Part shown: positions 42,753 to 52,165 of the stretch, one piece after another | Position numbering within the stretch: the stretch's first letter is position 1 | How the letters are laid out: every line of letters starts with the position of its first letter | Program-made: the position numbers and the translations under genes | Origin: Burkholderiales bacterium | GTDB lineage: Bacteria; Pseudomonadota; Gammaproteobacteria; Burkholderiales; Ga0077523 | Assembly: GCA_019745565.1 (NCBI GenBank) | Contig: JAIESW010000002.1 | Location: forward strand, 126,799 to 190,798 | Reading direction: 5' to 3' | DNA: 64,000 nt | Notes under the pieces: generated by a model | Databases searched by the model: none | The model's input: only the letters and a program-made list of their open reading frames with translations | Told to the model about the DNA's origin: nothing

Positions 42753-44594
42753 TCAGGGTGCCGGCGCCACGACCAGGAATTTGTCGACGATCTGCGTCGG
42801 CGGCGGTGACGGCAGCGCGTTCAGGGCCGCCTGCAACCGCGGTTGGTCGTCCGGGTAGGCGACGTACAGCGCGGTGGGATCGAAGCGCCCGGCTTCGATG
42901 TCGCTCCACAGCGCTGCGTTGACCGCGGCATAGGCCTGCACCCGCTCGCGGTTGAAGTAGGCCTTGTTGAGGGACGCATGATGCTCCACCGCGAGTTTGC
43001 CGAACGCTTCCCAGCCGGGCGGCTTGGGATTCGGATGCAGCACCAGCAACCGTTTGCGATCCCGCATGAGCTCGTTCCACTGCGCCGAGTGCAGTGGATT
43101 GTCCGGATCGGCGGCGAAGTTCATGCGCGTGGAGATGGTCGTGTGGCCGAGCAGATCGATGGCGCCGGAGAGGTCCCACAGCTGCAAGGCGAAGGCGATC
43201 GCCAGGACCACGTACTGCCGGCGCGGCGCGAGCGTGCGGAGGATCACCCACGCTGCCCACAGCACCAGCGCGTACCACACGGGCCAGAACATGCGCCCGG
43301 ACGCGCGAAACGCCTCGATGACGATGCCCGCCGGCGGCACGCGGGTGAGCAGGAAGGCGACCAGGGGCGCGGTGGCGACGGCGAACAGGAAGGCTGCCAC
43401 CAGCGCCAGGACCCAGAACACGCCGGACTGCCTCGAAGCCGCCTGCGCGATACGCAACCGCCATGGCGAGCCCGGCGTGGAGAAGCGCACGATCAGATAT
43501 GCGCCGACGGCGAGCCCCGCGACGGCAACGCCGATGTTCTCGGGCGTCGCGAAGATCAGTTGCTTGCCGACGGCCGGCCACATGGAGATCGCGAACACGG
43601 CGAGCAGGAACAGCACGACGGCCATCGGGACGAGGTTCTGCGCGCGTAACGCTGCCGGCTCCACTTTACCGGCCCGTGCGATCGCGAACAGCGTCGCGGC
43701 GATCCAGCCCAGGCCCAGGTACGCGAAACCTTCGTAGTCGCCGAAGCCCGCCGGGATCTTCGGCAGCACCCGCGACCAGAGCCCTTCGGAGTTCACCAGC
43801 GACACCGCGTTGAAGCGGTAGAAGCCCACCATGTCGGCGCCGGTGCCGGCGCGATCCACCAGGAAATAGCCGCACGCCGCCATGACGCCGAGGGTCACTG
43901 CCATGGTGCCCACGAAGAACGCAACGAGCACGCGCCGGTCGGCGGGTTCGCGCGCGAGCCAGGCCTTGATCAGATCGGCGAACCAGAGCGCCATCACCAT
44001 GACCGCGAGATAGAACTGGGTCGCCACCAGCAGCGCGATCAGCGCGATCCACGCGTAGAACCGGCGCACCGTGCGACCGAACAGGCAGAGCCCGAGTGCC
44101 GCCAGCAGCACCCAATGCGCGGTCAGAGCGTAGTGTCCCGTGAGGCGATTGAGCAGCGGCGGCGAGATCAGCAGCATGCCGGCGATCAGCGCCGCCGCGA
44201 TGCGGTCCGCCCCGAGTTTGCGGGCGAGCACGAAACCGACGGCACCCTGCAGCGTGAAGCTCGTCGCGATCCACAGGCCGAAATACTGGAACGGTTCCGA
44301 GAGGATGCCGCGGAACGTCTTGAACACGATCGCGAGCCACGGGATCGAGTCCGAGAACACGATGCTGGAGGCGAAACCCTCGCCGTAGCTCTGCACACGC
44401 GCGAGCGGGAAGCCCCACGGGTCGTTGCGGAAGAACGCCCAGCCCAGATAGTTGGCGGCCGGATCGCCCCACAGCAGCCAATCGATGTAGCGCGGGTCCG
44501 CCAGCCGCACACCGAAAGCGGCGACGAAGAAGGTTGCGCCGAGCGCGGCGCCGATCAGCAAATCGAAGCCGGTGCCGCGTGGCGGCGCTCTCAC
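42753..44594 (-). CDS. DUF6311-type membrane glycosyltransferase (GT-C)
   Basis: 613-residue integral membrane protein with about 11-12 helices and a C-terminal soluble part of about 120 residues. The N-terminal loop DWLLWGDPAANYLGWAFFRND followed by WGFPLARVQSYGEG matches DUF6311 proteins as I remember them; the acidic residues in such a first loop are typical of GT-C enzymes that use polyprenyl-phosphate sugars. It would decorate a cell-surface glycan in the periplasm. Its probable donor-making partner, a GtrB-like enzyme, survives only as the adjacent fragment, so function may now depend on a GtrB elsewhere. Confidence 0.75.
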   Translation of the reverse strand: MRAPPRGTGFDLLIGAALGATFFVAAFGVRLADPRYIDWLLWGDPAANYLGWAFFRNDPWGFPLARVQSYGEGFASSIVFSDSIPWLAIVFKTFRGILSEPFQYFGLWIATSFTLQGAVGFVLARKLGADRIAAALIAGMLLISPPLLNRLTGHYALTAHWVLLAALGLCLFGRTVRRFYAWIALIALLVATQFYLAVMVMALWFADLIKAWLAREPADRRVLVAFFVGTMAVTLGVMAACGYFLVDRAGTGADMVGFYRFNAVSLVNSEGLWSRVLPKIPAGFGDYEGFAYLGLGWIAATLFAIARAGKVEPAALRAQNLVPMAVVLFLLAVFAISMWPAVGKQLIFATPENIGVAVAGLAVGAYLIVRFSTPGSPWRLRIAQAASRQSGVFWVLALVAAFLFAVATAPLVAFLLTRVPPAGIVIEAFRASGRMFWPVWYALVLWAAWVILRTLAPRRQYVVLAIAFALQLWDLSGAIDLLGHTTISTRMNFAADPDNPLHSAQWNELMRDRKRLLVLHPNPKPPGWEAFGKLAVEHHASLNKAYFNRERVQAYAAVNAALWSDIEAGRFDPTALYVAYPDDQPRLQAALNALPSPPPTQIVDKFLVVAPAP

Positions 44595-44685
44595 GGGATC
44601 GCTTTCGGGTGCGTCACGCGCGCGTACGTCGGTCTCAACGGCAAGCGGTCATCGGGCGGCATCGGCGGTGCGCGGATTGTAAGAT

Positions 44686-45294
44686 ATGCGCATGGTCACC
44701 GTCGTCGTCGCAATCGTCGCCTACCTCGTGGGCTCGCTGTCGTTCGCGGTCATCGTGAGCCGGCTGTACGGCCTGCCCGATCCGCATACCTACGGCTCGG
44801 GCAACCCGGGCGCGACCAACGTGTTGCGCACCGGCCGCCGATCCGCCGCCGCGTTGACGCTGCTGGGCGATGCGCTCAAGGGTTTCGTGGTCGTATGGGT
44901 CGCTCGTCACTTCGCGGCCGACTGGGGCCTCGATGTCGACGGCATCGCGCTCGCTGCGCTCGCCGTATTCGCGGGGCATCTCTTCCCCGTGTACTTCGGC
45001 TTCAAGGGCGGCAAGGGCGTGGCCACCGCAGCGGGGATCCTGCTCGCGTTGTCGCCCTGGCTCGGCCTGGCGGTGGGCGCGGTGTGGCTGATCGTCCTGG
45101 GTGCGACGCGCTATTCGTCCGGCTCGTCGCTGGCCGCCGCGGCCGCGGCGCCGGTGCTGTCCGGGTTGATCCTCGGGTGGAATGCCATTGCGGTTGCGGT
45201 GCTGGCGATGACGGCGCTGATCTTCTACCGGCACCGCGCGAACATCCGGCGGTTGCTCGCGGGGACGGAGAGCAAGGTGGGGTCGCGGGGGTAG
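44686..45294 (+). CDS. plsY: Glycerol-3-phosphate acyltransferase PlsY
   Basis: Membrane acyltransferase that moves acyl from acyl-phosphate to glycerol-3-phosphate in phospholipid synthesis. Key loops are [14 protein letters not shown] (residues about 38-51), [18 protein letters not shown], and the C-terminal [12 protein letters not shown]. About six helices are predicted. ATG 44686 and ATG 44692 are both possible starts. It is divergent from the DUF6311 gene and convergent with tsaD. Confidence 0.96.
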   Translation: MRMVTVVVAIVAYLVGSLSFAVIVSRLYGLPDPHTYGSGNPGATNVLRTGRRSAAALTLLGDALKGFVVVWVARHFAADWGLDVDGIALAALAVFAGHLFPVYFGFKGGKGVATAAGILLALSPWLGLAVGAVWLIVLGATRYSSGSSLAAAAAAPVLSGLILGWNAIAVAVLAMTALIFYRHRANIRRLLAGTESKVGSRG

Positions 45295-45322
45295 GCGGTT
45301 GCGGTGGTCGCAAGCGTCCGCG

Positions 45323-46333
45323 CTAAGGCATCTCCAGCGAAGCCAACTCCCACCGCGGCTTCACGCTGAATGCCCCCGCCGGTCCCAATGCCGCGACCCG
45401 CATGGCTCCTGCGAACGCGATCATCGCGCCGTTGTCAGTGCAGAACTCGAGCGGCGGATAGAACACTTCGATCCCGCGAGCCGAAGCCGCTGCAGAAAGG
45501 CGCGCCCGCAGATTCCGATTGGCCCCGACCCCGCCGGCCACCACCAGCCGCGGCACGCCGGCGCGATCCACCGCACCGAGCGCCTTCGCCACCAGCACGT
45601 CGACCACCGCTGCCTGGAATTCCGCGGCGAGATCCGCGCGATCCGATTCCTCCAGGGTGCGGGCGCGGGCCACCGTCGCCACGGCCGTCTTGAGCCCGCT
45701 GAAGCTGAAGTCGAGATCGTCGGAGGCGATCATGGGCCGCGGCAGCTTGAAGCGTCCGGTGGTGCCGGAATCGGCGAGCCGCGCCAGTGCGGGGCCGCCC
45801 GGATAACCCAGACCCAGCAGCTTCGCGGTCTTGTCGAAGGCTTCGCCCGCGGCATCGTCCACGGTCTCGCCCAGCAGTTCGTAGTCGCCGACACCGCCGA
45901 CGCGCATCAGCTGGGTGTGCCCGCCCGAAACCAGCAGGGCGACGAACGGGAAGGCCGGCGCCGGGTCGGCCAGCAGCGGCGAGAGCAGATGGCCTTCGAG
46001 GTGATGCACACCGACGACCGGCACGCCCAGGGCGTAGGCCAGGCCGTGCGCGGCCCCGGCACCCACCAGCAGGGCCCCGGCAAGCCCGGGCCCTTCGGTG
46101 TAGGCCACGGCATCCACGCGATCGACCGCGATCCCCGCTTCCCCCAGCACTTGCCGGGTCAGCGGGAGGAGGCGCCGGATGTGGTCGCGGGACGCGAGTT
46201 CGGGCACTACGCCGCCGTAGGCGGCGTGCATGTCCACTTGGGAGTGGAGGGCGTGAGCCAGCAGGCCGCGGGCGCTGTGCACCAGCGCGACGCCGGTCTC
46301 GTCGCAGGAGCTTTCGATGCCGAGGACGTACAA
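45323..46333 (-). CDS. tsaD: tRNA N6-threonylcarbamoyladenosine transferase TsaD
   Basis: Catalytic subunit that makes t6A37 in ANN-decoding tRNAs. The ASKHA fold is seen from [11 protein letters not shown] at residues 4-14, the metal ligands H111 and H115 (HHLEGH), [10 protein letters not shown] and [10 protein letters not shown]. The only family-like N-terminus requires TTG 46333, giving 336 residues; no ATG lies nearby and the ribosome site is not evident. It is divergent from rpsU across a 129-bp region, the standard arrangement. Confidence 0.95.
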   Translation of the reverse strand: MYVLGIESSCDETGVALVHSARGLLAHALHSQVDMHAAYGGVVPELASRDHIRRLLPLTRQVLGEAGIAVDRVDAVAYTEGPGLAGALLVGAGAAHGLAYALGVPVVGVHHLEGHLLSPLLADPAPAFPFVALLVSGGHTQLMRVGGVGDYELLGETVDDAAGEAFDKTAKLLGLGYPGGPALARLADSGTTGRFKLPRPMIASDDLDFSFSGLKTAVATVARARTLEESDRADLAAEFQAAVVDVLVAKALGAVDRAGVPRLVVAGGVGANRNLRARLSAAASARGIEVFYPPLEFCTDNGAMIAFAGAMRVAALGPAGAFSVKPRWELASLEMP

Positions 46334-46382
46334 GGGGAGGGTCTGCAGGAGGGGCGGATGGGCTCGAAGAGCCTTCCGGGAG

Positions 46383-46412
46383 TTCCCAAGAAGGGAGCGA
46401 GTCTGGTATTCT
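46383..46412 (+). promoter_or_regulatory. Possible promoter for rpsU
   Basis: TTCCCA (46383-46388), 18-bp spacer, TGG-TATTCT (46407-46412) with the TGn extension. The -10 match is fair and the extended element helps; the -35 is weak. It is placed 50 bp before rpsU in the tsaD-rpsU divergent region. Confidence 0.35.
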
Positions 46413-46462
46413 CCCGCCCCTTGTTCGATCCGATCAACCCAAGCGACAGGATTCAACCCTTC

Positions 46463-46675
46463 ATGCCGACCGTACGCGTCAAGGAGAACGAGCCGTTCGA
46501 GGTGGCCCTGCGCCGCTTCAAGCGCACCGTGGAGAAGACCGGCCTGCTCACGGAGCTGCGCGCGCGCGAGTTCTACGAGAAGCCCACCGCCGAGCGCAAG
46601 CGCAAGCTCGCCGCCGCGGTCAAGCGCCATCACAAGCGCCTGCGCAGCCAGCAGCTGCCCCAGAAGCTGTACTAG
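46463..46675 (+). CDS. rpsU: 30S ribosomal protein S21
   Basis: 70-residue basic protein with the S21 pattern [18 protein letters not shown] and the C-terminal [18 protein letters not shown]21 aids 30S-mRNA interaction. First gene of the macromolecular synthesis operon rpsU-yqeY-dnaG-rpoD; an intrinsic terminator after it should reduce read-through into the downstream genes. Confidence 0.97.
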   Translation: MPTVRVKENEPFEVALRRFKRTVEKTGLLTELRAREFYEKPTAERKRKLAAAVKRHHKRLRSQQLPQKLY

Positions 46676-46694
46676 GGAGCCCAGATTTCCCGCG

Positions 46695-46725
46695 AACCCC
46701 GCGAGGCTTCGCCCGCGGGGTTTTT
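46695..46725 (+). terminator. Intrinsic terminator after rpsU
   Basis: AACCCCGCG (46695-46703) pairs with CGCGGGGTT (46714-46722), followed by a T tract to 46725. It is equivalent to the attenuating terminator between rpsU and dnaG known in E. coli, letting S21 be made in excess over primase and sigma-70. Confidence 0.85.
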
Positions 46726-46743
46726 CGTTTTGAGGAGTCCACC

Positions 46744-47190
46744 GTGTCAGCGTTGAAAGACCGCATCACCGAAGACATGAAGAACGCCCTGCGCGCCAAG
46801 GAAACCGCGCGCCTGGGCGCGATCCGTCTGCTGCTCGCCGCCATGAAGCAGCGCGAGGTGGACGAACGCATCGAGCTGACCGACGCCGACATCGTCGCCA
46901 TCATCGACAAGATGCTGAAGCAGCGCCGCGACTCGGTCGCCCAGTACGAGAAGGGCGGCCGGCAGGATCTGGCCGACGCCGAGAAGTTCGAGATGACGGT
47001 GTTGCAGACCTACATGCCGGCAGCACTGTCCAACGACGAAATCGCCGCCGCCGTGGCCGAGGCTGTCGCCGCGACCGGCGCGACCGGACCCCAGGACATG
47101 GGCAAGGTCATGGCGGTGCTGAAGCCGAAGCTCGCCGGCAAAGCCGACATGAGCGCGGTGTCACAACTGGTGAAGGCGAAACTCGCCTAG
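46744..47190 (+). CDS. GatB/YqeY domain-containing protein
   Basis: 148-residue helical protein of the YqeY family, related to the tail of the amidotransferase subunit GatB; its own role is not established, though a tRNA link is suspected. Landmarks are [41 protein letters not shown] and the C-terminal [21 protein letters not shown] 46744 follows GAGGAG at a good spacing. It is a usual member of the rpsU-dnaG block in Betaproteobacteria. Confidence 0.92.
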   Translation: MSALKDRITEDMKNALRAKETARLGAIRLLLAAMKQREVDERIELTDADIVAIIDKMLKQRRDSVAQYEKGGRQDLADAEKFEMTVLQTYMPAALSNDEIAAAVAEAVAATGATGPQDMGKVMAVLKPKLAGKADMSAVSQLVKAKLA

Positions 47191-47222
47191 CGGCGTGGGG
47201 TGAAAGGCCAAGCCTTCAACAT

Positions 47223-47330
47223 GAAGGGCGCGAAGGGCACGAAGGAACACGAAGAAAGGCCAGACAGGCCGGTTGTCGCCGCCCGTTCGCGCTTGGTTGC
47301 CTTCGCGTTGAAGGAGTCTTTCGGCGTTTG
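47223..47330. repeat. 9-bp-periodic element upstream of dnaG
   Basis: GAAGGGCGC, GAAGGGCAC, GAAGGAACAC and GAAGAAAGG follow each other from 47223; a partly complementary stretch (CCTTCGCGTTG, CTTTCGGCG) lies at 47300-47326. The form is like the element at 25967. No gene is seen between yqeY and dnaG (47191-47430). Confidence 0.45.
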
Positions 47331-47358
47331 AGGGTCCGCCCCGGCTCCCCCCTATAAT
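47328..47358 (+). promoter_or_regulatory. Probable promoter for dnaG-rpoD
   Basis: A perfect -10 hexamer TATAAT (47353-47358) preceded by TTGAGG (47328-47333) at a rather long 19-bp spacing. Transcription would start about 65 bp before the dnaG ATG. In this GC-rich window a perfect TATAAT is rare, which supports it. Confidence 0.5.
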
Positions 47359-47430
47359 CGGGCAGGGTTCTCGGGTGGGTCGGCAGGTCACTAGGAGCGG
47401 ATTTCGCGTGGAATCTCAATATCGGACGCC

Positions 47431-49197
47431 ATGATTCCGCAAGCCTTCATCCAGGATCTGCTGTCCCGCGTCGACATCGTCGATGTCGTCGAATCGGCGG
47501 TGCAGCTGAAGCGGGCCGGGGCCAACTACTCCGCCTGCTGCCCGTTCCACACCGAGAAGACGCCCTCGTTCACGGTCAGCCCAGCCAAGCAGTTCTACCA
47601 CTGCTTCGGCTGCGGTGCGCACGGCACCGCCATCAGTTTCCTGATGGAGTACCACGGAATGGGCTTCATCGACGCGGTGAAGGATCTTGCTTCCCGGGTT
47701 GGCATGACCGTGCCGGAGCCCGATCCCGCTTTCCGTCGCCAGGCGGAAACGCCGGCCGGCCCGGACCTGACCGAGTTGCTGGCCGCGGCGGCCCGCTACT
47801 ACAAGGAGCAGCTGAAGCGTTCCGAGACGGCGATCAAGTACCTCAAGGGGCGCGGGCTGACGGGTGAGATCGCAGCCCGCTTCGGCCTGGGCTACGCGCC
47901 GGACGGATGGCAGAACCTGGAGGCCGCGGTTCCGAACTACGCCGACAAGGCGCTGGTGGATGCCGGCCTTGTCATCCAGAACGAAGAGGGCCGCCGCTAC
48001 GACCGCTTCCGCGACCGGATCATGTTCCCGATCGTGAACCCGCGCGGCGACATCATCGGCTTCGGCGGCCGGGTGCTGGGGCAGGGCGAGCCCAAGTACC
48101 TCAATTCGCCGGAGACGCCGGTGTTCGAGAAGGGCCGCGAGCTCTATGGCCTGTTCCAGGCACGCCAGGCGATCCGCGCCGCCGGACGGGTGCTGGTGGT
48201 CGAGGGCTACATGGACGTGGTCGCGCTCGCGCAGCATGGGGTCGAGTACGCCGTGGCGACGCTGGGCACTGCCACCACGCCCGTGCACGTGCAGAAGCTG
48301 CTGCGGCAGACCGACGAAGTGGTCTTCGCCTTCGACGGAGACAAGGCGGGGCGCAAGGCCGCGTGGCGCGCCCTCGAGCAGAGTCTCGCCGCGCTGGCCG
48401 ACGGCAAGCAGATCCGCTTCCTGCTCCTCCCCGAGGGCGAGGACCCGGACACCTACATCCGCTCCCAGGGGCGGGAGGCCTTCGAAGCACTGGTGGCACA
48501 GGCCGAACCGCTATCGCGCTACCTGCTGGACGAGCTCCAGGCCAACGTCGACATGGCCACCCCCGAGGGACGCGCCGCGTTCCTGAAGCAGGCCGAGGGG
48601 CTTGTGAAACAGATCACCGCCCGCAATCTGGGGCTGGCGATGCGCGACGCCATCGCCCGGGCCGCCGGCCTGACCCTGGACCGGTTGGACGAGCAGTTCG
48701 GCTACTCGCGCAGCACGCAGTCTGCCGGCAGGACGGTGCAGGCGCCGCCCGCGGCGCCCCGGAAGATCGCTGGCCAGCAGGCCGATGAAGTGGTGCTGCG
48801 AGGGCTGATGGCCAAGCCCGACCTGCACCCCCTCTGCGCCGAGGCCCTGGAATTCCTGCCGGCCTCGCCGCTGGTGTCCCTGGCCGGCAGCCTGGTGGCT
48901 GCCCTGCGCGAGGGTGTCGTCGAACCGACCGGTCCGGCCGTTGCTATATACCTGGAGTCCGCCGGGGAGGCCGAACTGGTCAGGAAGATGCAGACCAAAT
49001 GCCTCGAATTGGAGCGCGGATACACCTACGATTACGAACAAGAGCTGATAGATCAAATAGTTAAGCTCAAGGCGCTCAACGAGGCCGAGCGCCGCCGGCT
49101 GGCGATCGAGGGGAAACTCAGCGCCAGTCAGTTGTCCGAACAGGAACAGAACCTGTTCCGGCAAGGCGCCGGCGGGGCATCCGGCGTACCCGTATGA
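47431..49197 (+). CDS. dnaG: DNA primase DnaG
   Basis: Makes RNA primers at the replication fork. N-terminal zinc-binding domain with C37, H40, C58 and C61; RNA polymerase core at about 120-370 with the TOPRIM motif VVEGYMDVVAL (about 257-267) and the acidic FAFDGDKAGRKAA; C-terminal DnaB-binding region. Length 588 is typical. The last 60 codons hold a patch of AT-rich rare codons (for example ATA, CAA, GTT), a possible site of an internal rpoD promoter. Confidence 0.97.
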   Translation: MIPQAFIQDLLSRVDIVDVVESAVQLKRAGANYSACCPFHTEKTPSFTVSPAKQFYHCFGCGAHGTAISFLMEYHGMGFIDAVKDLASRVGMTVPEPDPAFRRQAETPAGPDLTELLAAAARYYKEQLKRSETAIKYLKGRGLTGEIAARFGLGYAPDGWQNLEAAVPNYADKALVDAGLVIQNEEGRRYDRFRDRIMFPIVNPRGDIIGFGGRVLGQGEPKYLNSPETPVFEKGRELYGLFQARQAIRAAGRVLVVEGYMDVVALAQHGVEYAVATLGTATTPVHVQKLLRQTDEVVFAFDGDKAGRKAAWRALEQSLAALADGKQIRFLLLPEGEDPDTYIRSQGREAFEALVAQAEPLSRYLLDELQANVDMATPEGRAAFLKQAEGLVKQITARNLGLAMRDAIARAAGLTLDRLDEQFGYSRSTQSAGRTVQAPPAAPRKIAGQQADEVVLRGLMAKPDLHPLCAEALEFLPASPLVSLAGSLVAALREGVVEPTGPAVAIYLESAGEAELVRKMQTKCLELERGYTYDYEQELIDQIVKLKALNEAERRRLAIEGKLSASQLSEQEQNLFRQGAGGASGVPV

Positions 49198-49271
49198 GGG
49201 CTGGAAACTGGCGACCGGCCCCCCAGTTAAGTTAACATCTAAGGCTTTTCTTCAAACTCTTCGGGGACCCC

Positions 49272-51224
<1,953 letters not shown>

Positions 51225-51294
51225 ACGAGCCGGTCTTCCGGGGCAACCGGAAGCTCATCGTTCGGGCAGATTATTTCGTTTGCCCTTGTCATCG

Positions 51295-51324
51295 ACGCCC
51301 CCACTGGGGGCGTTGTCGCTTTTT
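51295..51324 (+). terminator. Probable terminator after rpoD
   Basis: ACGCCCCC (51295-51302), loop ACT, GGGGGCGT (51306-51313), then TGTCGC and five T residues (51320-51324). The T tract is six bases from the stem, so termination efficiency is uncertain. A second small hairpin (CTTCCGG-GGCAA-CCGGAAG) lies about 60 bp upstream. Confidence 0.5.
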
Positions 51325-51453
51325 GGCGAGCCTCAATATGAGCCGCTGGTGCATCCAGACGGGGTAGCTGAGGCGTACCATGACCTGCATACGACCCCGG
51401 CCTGGGCCGGCGGGAGCACTGCACACAAACCCGATCAATCCTGGAGAATCCCA

Positions 51454-52074
51454 ATGCGTAACCGTTTCGCAGCATTGATTCTGATCTCCTCGGCGTTCGC
51501 GTTCGGCGCTGCGTCGAGTTTCGCTGCAGAGGGCGAAGCCGTGAAAGAAGGCAAGAAGGCCGATTACGGCCGTGCCGCCGAAGGCGACGCCGTCAAGTCC
51601 GGCAAGAAGTCCGAGTTCGGTCGCGAAGCCGAGGGCGACTCCGTGAAAAGCGGCAAGAAGTCCGATTTCGGTCGTTCGGCCGAAGGTGATGCCGTCAAGT
51701 CGGGCAAGAAGTCCGAGTTCGGCCGTGAAGCCGAGGGTGACGCCGTGAAGACCGGCAAGAAGGCCGATCACGGTCGTGCTGCCGAAGGCGACGCCGTGAA
51801 GTCGGGCAAGAAGTCCGAGTTCGGTCGCGAAGCCGAAGGCGACGCCGTGAAGACCGGCAAGAAGGCCGATCACGGCCGTGCTGCCGAAGGCGATGCCGTG
51901 AAGTCGGGCAAGAAGTCGGAGTTCGGTCGCGAAGCCGAGGGTGACGCCGTGAAGACCGGCAAGAAGGCCGACCATGGTCGCGCTGCCGAAGGCGACGCGG
52001 TCAAGTCGGGCAAGAAGTCCGAGTTCGGTCGCGAAGCCGAAGCCAAGGCTGCCGCCGCGACCACGACCAAGTAA
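51454..52074 (+). CDS. Secreted protein made of ten 17-residue repeats
   Basis: 206 residues: a signal peptide (1-24, ending SSFA), ten tandem 17-residue units (25-194) and a 12-residue tail rich in Ala, Thr and Lys. The unit is AEGDAVKSGKKSEFGRE; from unit 5 on it alternates with AEGDAVKTGKKADHGRA, making a 34-residue super-repeat. The mature part is very hydrophilic with no cysteine, and should be largely disordered. I recognise no characterised family. A good ribosome site (CTGGAG) and its own terminator argue for expression. Possible roles are hydrophilin-like protection, metal binding through the periodic DHG, or polymer binding; none is shown. Confidence 0.85.
   Translation: MRNRFAALILISSAFAFGAASSFAAEGEAVKEGKKADYGRAAEGDAVKSGKKSEFGREAEGDSVKSGKKSDFGRSAEGDAVKSGKKSEFGREAEGDAVKTGKKADHGRAAEGDAVKSGKKSEFGREAEGDAVKTGKKADHGRAAEGDAVKSGKKSEFGREAEGDAVKTGKKADHGRAAEGDAVKSGKKSEFGREAEAKAAAATTTK
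51526..52035 (+). repeat. Ten 51-bp coding tandem repeats
   Basis: Ten units of 51 bp encode the repeated region of the secreted protein. Units differ by synonymous changes, and units 5-6, 7-8 and 9-10 form three nearly identical 102-bp pairs, which points to duplication in pairs. The array is prone to copy-number change in frame. Confidence 0.9.
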
Positions 52075-52096
52075 CTGCCGCACAGAAGCAACCGAG

Positions 52097-52121
52097 AACG
52101 GGGCGAATTTCGCCCCGTTTT
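52097..52121 (+). terminator. Intrinsic terminator after the repeat-protein gene
   Basis: AACGGGGCGA (52097-52106), loop ATT, TCGCCCCGTT (52110-52119), then TT. A perfect 10-bp stem 22 bp after the stop codon. It separates this gene from the metalloprotease gene that begins at 52166. Confidence 0.9.
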
Positions 52122-52165
52122 CACTCCCGCCGTCCATCGGCACGCATCGCTCGTCGAGGTACATC

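Noticed and set aside
45299..46462. Upstream extension of the rpsU reading frame
   Set aside because: It runs antisense through tsaD and S21 has a fixed 70-residue length starting at 46463.
51526..52035. Possible CRISPR array
   Set aside because: Units are contiguous 51-bp coding repeats without unique spacers; there are no cas genes.
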